Of a DNA stretch of 64,000 bases, positions 47,910-58,336 are shown in pieces. Both the position numbers and the translations under genes were made by a program. Where the stretch lies: the NCBI GenBank assembly GCA_030770535.1, contig JASVEC010000003.1, forward strand, positions 992,001 to 1,056,000, in the 5' to 3' direction. Numbering within the stretch: the first letter of the stretch is position 1; each line of letters opens with the position of its first letter. The DNA comes from Batkoa obscura (taxonomy: Eukaryota > Entomophthoromycota > Entomophthoromycetes > Entomophthorales > Batkoaceae). The notes beneath the pieces are model-generated. The model saw nothing but the letters and a program-made list of their open reading frames with translations, was not told the DNA's origin and did not search any database.

Positions 47910-50258
47910 TTAATTCTCCAATTGCAATTTAGCTTTCTTCAATGCATTTTCTTTACGTTTAATCTTCTTTTCATTTTTGTCTTTTGTATTAGACCATGGT
48001 ACTGCTTTTTGTTTTTTACTTGTTTCAGGTCTAAATAAATAAAATAAAGTTAATATAAATAATACATAAAGATAAAAACATCAACAAATATTATTATCAA
48101 AACAGTAATAATAATATAATAGTATAGTGATAACAGTGATATGATTTAAGTTAGAAATAGAATGAAACTTACTTAACAGGTGTTTGCATTTTTTTTACAT
48201 TATTTAATCGATTTTTTTCTAATTGAGAATTTTTATAACTTATTGTTTTTAACTAAAATAAAAAAAAATATTGAATACAAACTCTTCTTTCTTTAAATTA
48301 TATTATCAAATAAAGACACTTACATCTATTTTAATCTCTGGATAATTGAACTTTTTATTTTTTAACTCTGGCATTGCTGGTAACTAAATAAATAGAAACT
48401 TAATTAAAACATTCATTAAATAATAAATATAAATAAACAAATTAAAATTAACTTACTCTTAATAAGCAAAAGGAATAAGCTAAATCTTCAAAATCTAATT
48501 CTTTAATACGGAAGATATAAGAAGCTTGATGATTGGAATAAGCTTTAACATAAGCAACAAACGATTGAGCTGACTATAAAAATAATATTAATAATTACAT
48601 ATAAAAAAATAAAAATATTTTATTTGAATCCTTACCTTTTCAATCAACTCTCTATCTTCCAACATTTTATTTCTCAATTCTTCAAACAACTTATCGCTCT
48701 TTTCCTCATCAGTTTGCATCTTCAACTCGGTCGTGGGTATCTTTCGAACTTTTAAAAAGTCAGGATATAATTCTTCGGTACCAAATTTTAAAAAAAATAA
48801 TGCATTTCCACTCTCCCCATTTCGTGCTGTACGTCCACAACGATGGGAAAATTGTTTTGGGTCAATAGGTAAATCATATTGTATAACACAATCTACATAA
48901 GGAATATCTAGGCCTCGACTGGCTACATCTGTGGTTAATAAAATCGATTTTTGTAAATCATTAAGGGTAATGTATTTGTTATAGACGACTATAAAAAATA
49001 GAAGGGTTAATCAAAGGGGATGTGAGATTAATTAATACTTACTATTTCTTCTTTTAACTTCCATTTTACCATGTAAAGATACTAATTCATAATTCATTAA
49101 TTCAGGTAGTAGTTTGAGTAACTTTAATATATTAATATTAATAAAATTATATTTATAATAATAATAAATTAATTCTTACTTTGAAATAATAATCTACTTG
49201 ATAACAAGTAGCAAAATAAATAATAAATTTATTAAATCGACTTTGCTGAATATAATTTATCATTGTAGATAATTTATCTTTAAAATTTAATTTTATATAC
49301 TCAATTTCAAGTCTAAAAATAGATTTTCATTAATGTTTTATACTTATTCAATTAAAATATAATTCACTTACTTATCTGGGATTCTTTGTTGATTATTACT
49401 TAATTGGTTTTTAACATTAACTTTCACTACTACTTTGACTGGATTTCTTAATCCTAATCTAACTAATTCAGATAAATCGTCAGTCATTGTTGCTGAAAAA
49501 AGACCCGTTCTTCGTTGTTTTGGTATTAATTTTAAAATATTATTTAAAATATTATAAAATCCTAATTCTAATAATCTAAAAATAAAATCAATAAAATGAT
49601 ATTAATTAATTAATTAATTTATTTTTAAATATTTCCATATTCTGCTTACCTATCAGCTTCATCTAATACGAGTACTTCCAATTCTTTTGTTTTTAATAAT
49701 CCACTATTTAATATTTCAAATACTCTACCTGGAGTACCAATAATTACATTAATTATTTTATTCTTAATCTCCTTTTTATCCTTTTCTAACTTATTATTAC
49801 CAGTTAATAATAAACCTTGAACATTCAATCCAATAGTTAAACTTTCAAATACTTTATAAATTTGTTCCCCTAATTCTCTTGTTGGTGCAATAATAATACC
49901 ACTTAAATGATTGGCTTTGATACGTTCAATTACTGGTATTAAATAAGCTAATGTTTTACCACTACCAGTCACTGCCTATTTCAAAAAATTAATTAATTAA
50001 TTAATTAATATTGTATTATCTTTGTCTTAATTCAAATATTATTATGTTATTTTTATTTATGATTTAAAATATATTTCAATAATTAATACTTACTTCAACT
50101 ACTACATCTTTATTACCTAATAATAATGGAATAGTACCTTCTTGTACTGGTGTCATATTACATATATTTTGAGAAGTTAAATTCGAGATGATTGTTTCAT
50201 TGAGCTTAGGCGAGATGGAAGTAAATGGAGAACCTAAATTGGGTGCTGTTAAACTCAT
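47910..50258 (-). CDS. SPB4: DEAD-box RNA helicase Spb4/DDX55 (60S ribosome biogenesis), 545 aa, 10 exons
   Basis: Exons 50258-50094, 49975-49650, 49575-49372, 49312-49180, 49121-49043, 48988-48636, 48573-48457, 48383-48324, 48252-48173 and 48030-47910, all GT-AG and in frame. DEAD-box motifs in order: Q motif [20 protein letters not shown], Ia PTRELGE, Ib [39 protein letters not shown]. The helicase core is followed by the Spb4/DDX55 signature [47 protein letters not shown], and a basic tail with VPWSNTKDK. Spb4 acts in the nucleolus on pre-60S particles (27S processing). Length is slightly shorter than yeast Spb4. The many small in-phase introns are typical of the window. Confidence 0.92.
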
Positions 50259-50470
50259 CTTTTTTGATTAATTTTGAATAAAAGTCAATTGAATCAATAG
50301 AAAATGAAAAAAATTGAATTGAATATATAAAGAATTAAGATTTCAACCAATGAGAAATTTCAAACTTTAAGTTCAAAGTTCAAAAAATTGCTTAGGGAAC
50401 TGAATTTTATTTTTAACTATTTTTTATTTTATTACTTTTATTATTATTATTATTATTATTTACTCTCATC

Positions 50471-51390
50471 ATGGTTTTAACTTATAATAAAGCTCAATTA
50501 TTATTACAACAAAATACGTCTTTATTAAAAGAATATGAACGATGTATTTTATTAAATATTGAAGATGATAGTTATCATTTAGAAATCAATAGTAATCATC
50601 AACAATTACTAAATTTTTATAGGAGTATTAAAACAAAGTAAGTCCACTTTCCAATGAAGAGATAATAAAAAATAAATATTAGATATATGAAGGATCGATT
50701 AATTAATATTCTTTTTTATATATATTAGAATCGACGATGATGAAGAAGATGAGGAACTTCAGAAGAAGTATAGCAAATTTGAATTTAATTTTAAAACCTA
50801 TGTAGAACGCTATAATTTATTAAAACTAAATGAAGATGTAGTAGAAATGAATTTATTTTCATCAAAGTAAGTCATTAAATTATATTATTATTTCAATTTT
50901 TAACTTTTTTTTCAATTTAGTAACCCAACTACAAATTTAAATTCAAATTTAAATAATAATAATGATAATAATGATAACCTGTATGTTGATGACACTTCGG
51001 ATCTATACCAAAATTATAACAATCAAGATTTATTATTAATGCAACAACAAACTATACAAGGTAAGTTGAATTATTTTTTCCACCCCCATCCACTTCATCC
51101 CCTTACTAATCCTTCATTTTATTTTTCCACTAGATCAAGACCGTAACCTGGATCTCCTTAGCTCTAGCATCTCAAATCAAAAACATCTCTCTTTACAAAT
51201 TAATGAAGAATTAATTAATCATAATGAATTATTAACTGAATTAGAAGATGATTTAGATAATACAGATAATAATTTAACACGAGGTAGAAAAAGATTAAAG
51301 GTATTAGAAGAAAAGTTGAGTAATTGGAGACTTTGGTTAATTGTGATTGGGTGCTTTATTGCACTGTTATTGATTATTAAATATATATAA
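50471..51390 (+). CDS. Syntaxin-8-like Qc-SNARE, 233 aa, 4 exons
   Basis: Exons 50471-50637, 50729-50866, 50921-51060 and 51134-51390, GT-AG, in frame. A helical N-terminal half is followed by an Asn/Asp-rich linker, a SNARE motif (QQQTIQDQDRNLDLLSSSIS, NQKHLSLQINEELINHNELL, TELEDDLDNTDNNL), a basic linker, and a C-terminal membrane anchor LWLIVIGCFIALLLIIKYI. The heptad pattern and the LDxLSSxIxxQK / NTDxxL words match syntaxin 8/Syn8 Qc-SNAREs of endosomes. Aligned with LDEQNEIIDDL of syntaxin 8, the zero-layer Gln position is His (LINHNELLTEL). Divergent from SPB4 by about 210 bp, so the two share an upstream region. The Qc class is fairly sure; the exact orthologue less so. Confidence 0.82.
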
Positions 51391-51825
51391 AAGATGGGTG
51401 TTGATGGAGTTAAGAGTGTTTTTTTCGGATGATTATAAATGTAGAGATTAAATGATAAAATTTTTTTATTACAATTAAGTCTAAATGGTTAATAAATATT
51501 AAGAATTTATATAAATTATATAAACTCTTTTTTAGAAATGTTTGTTTTATTTTGAATTTAAAAAAAAAAAATATTATTCAATACTCCACTCACTTTAACT
51601 TTGTATCCAAAATAAAACTATAGATATAAAAGAAGACTAATAACAATAATAATAATAATAATTGGAAATGTTATACTATAAAATCTATTCCAATTGAATA
51701 CTGTTTTTAATTTTAATAAGCTTTCTTATAAAATTCAAATATTCAATAATTAAATTAAATAATATGCAAATTGCTAAGTTAGAATGAATAGTAACATTTT
51801 AATATAAAACTTACTCACTTGAACT
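51391..51825. other. 3' flank of the SNARE gene
   Basis: No gene seen. Contains a short AAT/AAC run near 51640-51661. Confidence 0.5.
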
Positions 51826-51931
51826 ATATGGGAATGTTTTTTTTGGTTTCATCACTTTTTCCATTTTTTAAGCACTATTTGAGCGGAAAGATTGTTAGTA
51901 AGATTCTTAAACAAAAAATATATCCCCATAT
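51826..51931 (+). mobile_element. Hairpin MITE copy 11
   Basis: ATAT-GGGAATGTTTTTTTTGG...ATATCCCC-ATAT. Confidence 0.85.
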
Positions 51932-52822
51932 GTTGTTATATTACCCAATGATTAACTTTATTAAAACAAACTACTTCACTAAATGTAGAAGTAGTTGCAA
52001 TGATGATAGAGACGATGACTTTCAAAAAATATAGAAGAAAAGGTATCACTGGTCAACTCATCATTGTTAATAATGATACAAATACAGATAGGACTATATA
52101 TAGTAATAATAATAGTAAGCAAAATAATTCATTTTCAAATTCAATAGGCTTCTATTGAATTTAGCTAAAATAAACATTAAAATATTTGTGTCCCTTTTCT
52201 ATCACTTTGAAATTTAAAACTTTATTACAATAATTAAATTTAATATATTAATTATTAATATTGATTCGAATTTCAATCTTATATAAATATAAGCTAATTT
52301 CTAACTATCAACATAAACTCATAGCTAAAATAAAAATACATTGTTCTAGCAGCCAACTCAGTAACTAGACTTTGTCACTAAATTTACTGAAGAAACTAGA
52401 ATATTTCGAATCGTATTTATTCAATATATTAGAAGCTTAGTTCCAACCCTTTCACAGGTAAGCTTTAATATTACAAACAAATCAATTTTACAATCATTGA
52501 CTTAGATACTCTAACTGGTCTTTGTTTTTGGAGATATGAGCTCCTTAAAACTCACACTAAACTTTGCTTTGACTTCAATGCATCTATCAAAGTTAGAACA
52601 ATTTCTTATATTAAGTGTTAAAAGAATCATTATAAATAAATATTCTATTGATTAATTTCAAATATTATTATGTAGATTGATTCGTTTTAAACTAATCAAT
52701 TTATTATTCATTAAGCTTTATTAATTAAAAAAGAATTCCTAATAAATTTCAATAATGATTAAAAAGGAATGAAGTTAATTGTCTTATTAAAAGTTTCCAT
52801 TATTTATCTATTTTGAAGCTAG
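51932..52822. other. gene-free AT-rich stretch
   Basis: Between a MITE and a solo LTR. A few ACT/ACA-rich patches near 52300-52620 but no frame or motif. Confidence 0.45.
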
Positions 52823-53303
52823 TGTGAAATATCGGTTCATTAACTCTAGGATTGATTATCATATGATAATCAATTCAGAGTCCCTTATATAGATTTGCTG
52901 TGAGAATTGCTACCACCTGATCATGAAGAACTTATTATCCACGTTTTGATGTCTATACTTGGCAACTATAATAAGGAATAACTGTTATAATGTACCTTAT
53001 ATATAACCACCCAGTTGGAGTATAAAAGAGATTCTTCAACATAATAACTCGAGGCTTTTTAACTGAATTACTCCTTGATATCGTATCATTAATAAAGTCA
53101 CTAAATCTTTCTGACAACATCTTACATAGATTTTACAGTAGTACCTTCTATTATATCTGTTTTACATAGTTCGTAACTTATTACATATTATTTCTATTAA
53201 GTTAAGTCTATCTTAGTTACATAAACTAAGACCGTTCGACTCAAGGCAAGTTAATTAAGCAAGTGTAGCTTTTAACTCCGACCACTGAGTATCAACTTTC
53301 ACA
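52823..53303 (+). mobile_element. Solo LTR
   Basis: 481 bp, TGTGAAATATCGG...ATCAACTTTCACA, flanked by CTAG on both sides (4-bp target duplication). A short extra segment not found in the other copies lies just before the TATA-like box. Superfamily undetermined. Confidence 0.85.
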
Positions 53304-53339
53304 CTAGGAGGGTAGCTTAGAAAACGTATATAATAAAGT

Positions 53340-53760
53340 ACTTAAAAAGATAGTAAGTGGGATTTTTTTAGATTAATGAATTGTAGTTATTATAAATAAA
53401 ACATGTATATAATTTCATCTCATTTAAATTATTCATATTTGAGATCTAACTATAAAAAAAATATTAACAAATTTTTAAAATTTTTGGTTAACAATTTTAT
53501 TTTTGACTTTTAGTAAAAAAATTATTTTAATAATAATATGGGGGTGTTTTTTTTGGCTTCATTATTTTTTCCATCTTTTAAGCACTATCTTAACAGAAAG
53601 ATTGTAGTAAAATTCTCAGACAAAAAAATACATCCCCATATTTTAAAATTTTAATTATATCACAAATATTAATAATTCAATTTATATTAAACTTAAGGTA
53701 TATTACATTTATAAACTATATAACAAATTAATACAAAAAACATACATTTGATAAGTTTTT
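53340..53760. repeat. Degenerate repeat, left copy, split by MITE copy 12
   Basis: Sequence before and after MITE copy 12 resembles about 55975-56225 (shared words CAT.TTTGAGATCTA, ATTCAATT.ATATTAAACTTA, ATAAACTA). Exact ends cannot be set by eye. Confidence 0.5.
53536..53641 (+). mobile_element. Hairpin MITE copy 12
   Basis: ATAT-GGGGGTGTTTTTTTTGG...ACATCCCC-ATAT. Sits inside a degenerate repeat whose other copy lacks it. Confidence 0.87.
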
Positions 53761-53865
53761 ATATTTAATAATAATTCATCAAATTTAGGCTAAAAGCATC
53801 TTATAGTATTTATTCTTTTTTTTTCATATTTTAAAAGTAATAATTCAACTAATTTTAAATTTAGT

Positions 53866-53972
53866 ATATGGGGATGTGTTTTTTTGTTTAAGAATTTTAC
53901 TAATAATCTTTCCGTTCAAATAGCGCTTAAAAAATAGAAAGAGTGATGAAATCAAAAAAAGCATCCCCATAT
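53866..53972 (-). mobile_element. Hairpin MITE copy 13
   Basis: ATAT-GGGGATGTGTTTTTTTG...GCATCCCC-ATAT, reversed; 224 bp from copy 12 in opposite orientation. Confidence 0.87.
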
Positions 53973-54154
53973 TAACAATTTTTAAATAATAATAGCATGA
54001 ATTTAAAATAAATTTGATAAATTTAACACTTTTTATACTTTACATTAATAATCTTAAATATTCAAATTTAATTTAGGGTTAGGAAATCAAAATACATATT
54101 CAATATTATGTTTCAAAAATAATCAACTTTAAACTATACTTTGATATTTATTTT

Positions 54155-55012
54155 TTAATCAAAAAGATTAAGTGGTACTTTAGAATCGATATAAGAAGGT
54201 AATGGGATATTTAAAGCTTTTAAAGTAATAGCAAAGATATCCATATTACGAACAGTATCATCCAATTTTTTTGGTGAAATACCAGGTCCAGAAGCACCAA
54301 ATAAGATTTGGGTTTCTTCCTTTGAGTTTCCGCCATGAGTCTTACCAATACCACCATGATCTGCAGTCATTAAAATTAAAGTTGAATCTCTTAACTTAGT
54401 TTCTTCAAGTTTAGCTAATATCTTTCCGATGTAACTATCAATTAATTTATATTCTTCAATATATTCTTTGCTTAACCATCCTTTGTTATGTCCAGTTTCA
54501 TCAATATTACCAAAATAAACAAACATAAATTTAGAATCTTTACCACGTTTAGTAATATAATCTAAAGTTGAGGTTAAAACAGTTGCATCATTAGAAGTTA
54601 CTTTATCTAATTTTAAATCTTTTTCAGTAAGACCTTTGTTTAATGGACCCCAAGAGACAATAGAAGCAATAGTAGCATTAGGATTACGATTTAAAATAGT
54701 TTTATAAACAGTCGGATATTCAGTCTTATTATAATAATGATTATTAATGTTAGCATTAGTAACGCCATGTCGCTCTGGAATTACTCCAGTTAGCATGGAA
54801 CCCCAATTTTGACCTGAGGAAGTTGGCTTCATAGCTTGAGCATTGCTAGTGTAAGCACCAGACCCAAAAAGTTTGTGAATATTTGGTGTGTCAATTTGTT
54901 GGTAAAAATTACCAGCACCATCTAAACCAATAAAGAGAACTCTTTCAATTTTATTGCTTTCAATAGCATTAAAGCACAATAGACTGGGAAGTAAGATATT
55001 AATAACTTTCAT
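54155..55012 (-). CDS. Secreted type I phosphodiesterase / nucleotide pyrophosphatase-like (alkaline phosphatase superfamily), 285 aa
   Basis: Single exon. Residues 1-18 form a signal peptide. Alkaline-phosphatase-superfamily metal ligands and nucleophile are visible: Asp31 in FIGLDGAG, the nucleophile region PTSSGQNWGSMLTGV (Ser66 by comparison with PTKTFPN of NPPs), then ERHGVTN, the Asp/His pair in NIDETGHNKGW, and the distal TADHGGIGKTHGG with Asp-His and a second His. All six zinc-site residues appear present. The protein is compact (285 residues), like bacterial and fungal short alkaline phosphatase-type enzymes rather than the multidomain NPPs. Likely hydrolyses phosphodi- or monoesters outside the cell; substrate unknown. 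It is flanked by MITEs and by the two copies of a degenerate repeat. Confidence 0.87.
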   Translation of the reverse strand: MKVINILLPSLLCFNAIESNKIERVLFIGLDGAGNFYQQIDTPNIHKLFGSGAYTSNAQAMKPTSSGQNWGSMLTGVIPERHGVTNANINNHYYNKTEYPTVYKTILNRNPNATIASIVSWGPLNKGLTEKDLKLDKVTSNDATVLTSTLDYITKRGKDSKFMFVYFGNIDETGHNKGWLSKEYIEEYKLIDSYIGKILAKLEETKLRDSTLILMTADHGGIGKTHGGNSKEETQILFGASGPGISPKKLDDTVRNMDIFAITLKALNIPLPSYIDSKVPLNLFD

Positions 55013-55283
55013 ATTTAACTAAAATTTCACTTTTATGTTAATTATTTAGTCTGACTTCCTATCCTTTTATACTTCATCAACTACACGTGGATTTGATATT
55101 TTGAGTCTATACACTCATATCAAAATAATAGAGTTAGTTTGATCTTTAATTGACTAAAATAAAGATGTAATATTACATTTTTATTATTATGTAAAATAGA
55201 ATAACTATGATAATAGTTATCGTTTAAGTTGAAACAAACCACACTCATCTTAATCGTGTTTATAATAAAGCTTTAATAGATAT

Positions 55284-55385
55284 TACTATAATATTGAAAA
55301 AAGTAATTCAATTTTATTATATAGTTTATAAGCTTTACTTAAATTTTTCTCATATTATCGTATTACTTTTTTCAATATTATAGTA
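55284..55385. repeat. 24-bp perfect inverted repeat with 54-bp loop
   Basis: The 24 bases at 55284-55307 (core ATAATATTGAAAAAAGTAAT) recur reverse-complemented at 55362-55385. Confidence 0.85.
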
Positions 55386-55974
55386 TACATCTTATATTTT
55401 GTTTTTATCAATCTGTCAATCTATTGTTTAGATTTCTCAACACATTAATTATTGACAGAACATTAAATCAGCAATATTAATTCAACAAATTAAAAGTTTA
55501 AAGTTTGACATGCAAGAAAACTATTATTTTTAATTATTAAGTATAATTTATAAATGCCAATTAAAGAATAATAAATAGATTGTTAAAAACTAGTAAAATG
55601 TATATGATATAATTTTGTATATAATACAATTACAATTATAGTCATAATTATAAATATTAAACTATCGAACTATGTTTTGAATTTGAAATTTTTACAAATC
55701 GATTTAACAAATGAAATTTACAAAGTATAGCATGTAATAAATGTTATTTTAAATTATTAAATTTAATGTATAAATATTAATTAAAGAATAATAAATAAAA
55801 TATTTTAATACAATAAGATATCGACATGCTGTATTTATTTATAATATATTATTGTAATTATGACTATAGCTATTAAATCAGTATTATTATTTTAGTTTAT
55901 TATTTTTTACTTTTTAATAAAATGAAACTATGAGAGTAAATCAAAAAGTTTGTATAATGAAACATTTAAAGGGA

Positions 55975-56225
55975 AGGTAGGCAGAAATTTTTTAAATCGA
56001 TTGATTGTATATATTATAAATCCAATTTACATAGAGTCTAATATTAATTGAACTACTCATGTTTGAGATCTAGTTAAAAGAAAAAGTTGTTACTAACAAA
56101 AAAAAGGTCTCAATGTAACACATTTTGAAGTTTTAACTACATCTCGATAATGGATGATTCAATTGATATTAAACTTAAGATGTTTTATATTTACAAACTA
56201 CATAATAAATTCATCTAAAAAAATA
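55975..56225. repeat. Degenerate repeat, right copy (no MITE)
   Basis: Counterpart of 53340-53760; the position homologous to MITE copy 12 is uninterrupted. Together the two copies flank the phosphodiesterase gene as direct repeats. Confidence 0.5.
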
Positions 56226-56335
56226 TACACCACACAATAATTAACTCTTTATAATACCTCATTACTTTTACTATAAACCTCTTTAAAGTTTTGTGCTGCT
56301 TTTTCTTTATACCTCAAAAAATGACCATTTAATAG

Positions 56336-56442
56336 ATATGGGGATGTATTTTTTTGTTTAAGAATTTCACTGATAGCTTTTCCACTCAAGTAGTGCTTAA
56401 AAGATGAAAAAAGCAATGAGACCAAAAAAAACACTCCCATAT
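56336..56442 (-). mobile_element. Hairpin MITE copy 14
   Basis: ATAT-GGGGATGTATTTTTTTG...ACACTCCC-ATAT, reversed. Confidence 0.87.
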
Positions 56443-57136
56443 TATATTTCATAAACTATAAAAAATAATTTAAATAGTAAACTCATAAAAAAATTTACTT
56501 ATCCTATTATTAAAAAGAATCCTTTAATTTTTACATATACATTTTTTGATCTCCTTCTCAGGTTAAAGGTTTAGTAGGTAATTAATTTACTCGAAATGTA
56601 ATCACTATTGCTACTGTAGAGTTAAACTACCACCAGTTGTTTCCAGTATTTTATAAAAAAAATTGTAAATTCTTTCAAGTTCATTGGTATCTACATTTAA
56701 CAAAGCTTCTCCAAAATTGGATAATCAAATTGTCAATTAATAAAATATAGAATAATCAAGGCTATAAATAGATAGTGTTCTAAAGTAAGTATTGCACTAT
56801 TGAAACATATGCTATTATAGCTTGATAAATGAATAAATTTATTAAAATAAGCTGTGTGGCAGACACAAAAGGGACGCAATAAAGAAAGATATTATAATTT
56901 ATAAAAAAAGAAGCAGTATTCCTAGCCAACTCCCTGTTACTGATAATGGTATCTATTTTACTCAAAATCAGCTATTGTAGTATACGATTTAGATTAATAT
57001 AGATTTTGCAAAACTTTATTGAAATCTAAAATTATATACAAATATTAACAAAAAAAACCTTTACTATCTAGCAATAATTAAAAAATATCTTATACAAATC
57101 GGCATTAAATTAATAATAAAATACATAATATATAAT
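56443..57136. other. gene-free AT-rich stretch
   Basis: Downstream of the small cell-surface protein gene. A 61-codon minus-strand frame near 56780 has no motif; nothing accepted. Confidence 0.5.
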
Positions 57137-57745
57137 TTATTTATTTAAAAAAGAACCTGTCATTACCGCTAATAAAATACATACAAAATTTACAAAAGAA
57201 GTATTAACTAGAATACCATTTGAACCAATAAATGTCCCACTTCTAACTGAAATAGATTTAGGTAATTCCATAATCACAGCGGTTTTAAAGCCATTACTAG
57301 TTGAGCTTGTATTATTTTGTGTCGCTACTTGAGTATTATTTAAATTCGTTGGTTGTGGTTGGGTATTGATACTTTGTACAGTAGATGTTGGTGGGTTAGG
57401 TTGAGGCTGGTTAGGATCCAGATTATTTGGTTGAGGTGGTTGTTGTTGACTGATATTAGGATTTGCGGCAGGTGACGGCGGATTATTATTGTTGTTATTG
57501 TTATCGGTAAGCATTTGTGGGTTATTGTTACTATTATTATTATTACTATCTATAGATGCTTGTTGACTATTATTAGGGCCATTTTGTGACGCTACTTGAT
57601 TATTCATTCTTTCATTTTGAATCAATTGATTAATGCCATTTCGCCAATTATTTTGTGGTGGTGAGGGTATACTATTGTCATTGTTAAGGTTTTGACAGAG
57701 TGTTAGGTGAATGGATAGTAATATTATACAAGTTTTAAAATTCAT
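57137..57745 (-). CDS. Small Asn/Pro/Gln-rich secreted protein, possibly GPI-anchored, 202 aa
   Basis: Start placed at the ATG of MNFKTCIILLSIHLTLCQ because this gives a clean signal peptide; the frame stays open another 36 codons upstream to an earlier ATG. The middle is Asn/Pro/Gln-rich (NNNNSNNNPQM, QPQPNPPTSTVQ). The end has GSNGILVNTSFVNFVCILLA and VMTGSFLNK: small residues, then a hydrophobic segment to near the C-terminus, as in GPI-anchor signals, although a short basic tail after it weakens that. Likely a cell-wall or surface protein. No family recognised. It shares composition and a signal peptide with the 1040-residue protein at 3.6 kb but no alignable repeats. Confidence 0.7.
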   Translation of the reverse strand: MNFKTCIILLSIHLTLCQNLNNDNSIPSPPQNNWRNGINQLIQNERMNNQVASQNGPNNSQQASIDSNNNNSNNNPQMLTDNNNNNNNPPSPAANPNISQQQPPQPNNLDPNQPQPNPPTSTVQSINTQPQPTNLNNTQVATQNNTSSTSNGFKTAVIMELPKSISVRSGTFIGSNGILVNTSFVNFVCILLAVMTGSFLNK

Positions 57746-58336
57746 GACTGATTTCTTAGAGAATGATATTAGATTAAAGAAATACAAATAAATAAATAAA
57801 TTTTTTAAATTACATTCGTTTGAACTATTTATTATATTATATTTTTTAAACATTTGAATATTTTCTAAATTTAGTAATTCATCATTAGATTTTGAACTAT
57901 ATCTCCAGTTTTTCGGTTTAGTTATTTAATGTTATTATTAGTTCATTTTTAAACTATATTTAAACTAAATACAATTTAGTTAAATTTAGTTAATATCTTT
58001 ATTTTATTGAAAATTTAAAAATTATTACAATTATTATATTTTGTATAACTAAGAATTAATAATTATTAAATCTCTCTAAATTTAATACAGAAACTCTACC
58101 TTTTAATATAGTTTTGTGTGCTATTCTACCTTCAACTTGAAATATCTATATTGGTCATCTTTCATGTATATAAACTACTTTAATTATTTTAAAAAAATAA
58201 AATATTATTAATAAACCTCATTATTTATAAATAAAAACTTAGAAAAATTGGCACTTAAAATACACACTTGGCACAAATTAAAACTCAAAATAAGAACAAA
58301 ATTTAAAATCCATCTTTTGATATTTTTAATAATAAA
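57746..58336. other. divergent intergenic region
   Basis: Between the surface-protein gene (-) and GMF (+); should hold both promoters. AT-rich, nothing else seen. Confidence 0.5.

Larger units (their letters stand above)
55013..56335. other. gene-free stretch with repeats
   Basis: Upstream of the phosphodiesterase gene. Contains a 24-bp inverted repeat (55284-55385), two resembling ~150-bp segments (near 55510-55590 and 55730-55810, sharing AATTAAAGAATAATAAATA), and the right copy of the degenerate repeat at 55975-56225. Confidence 0.45.

Noticed and set aside
57746-57853. 36-residue N-terminal extension of the small surface protein
   Set aside because: Using it would bury the signal peptide; the internal ATG at 57745 is preferred, though the extension cannot be excluded.
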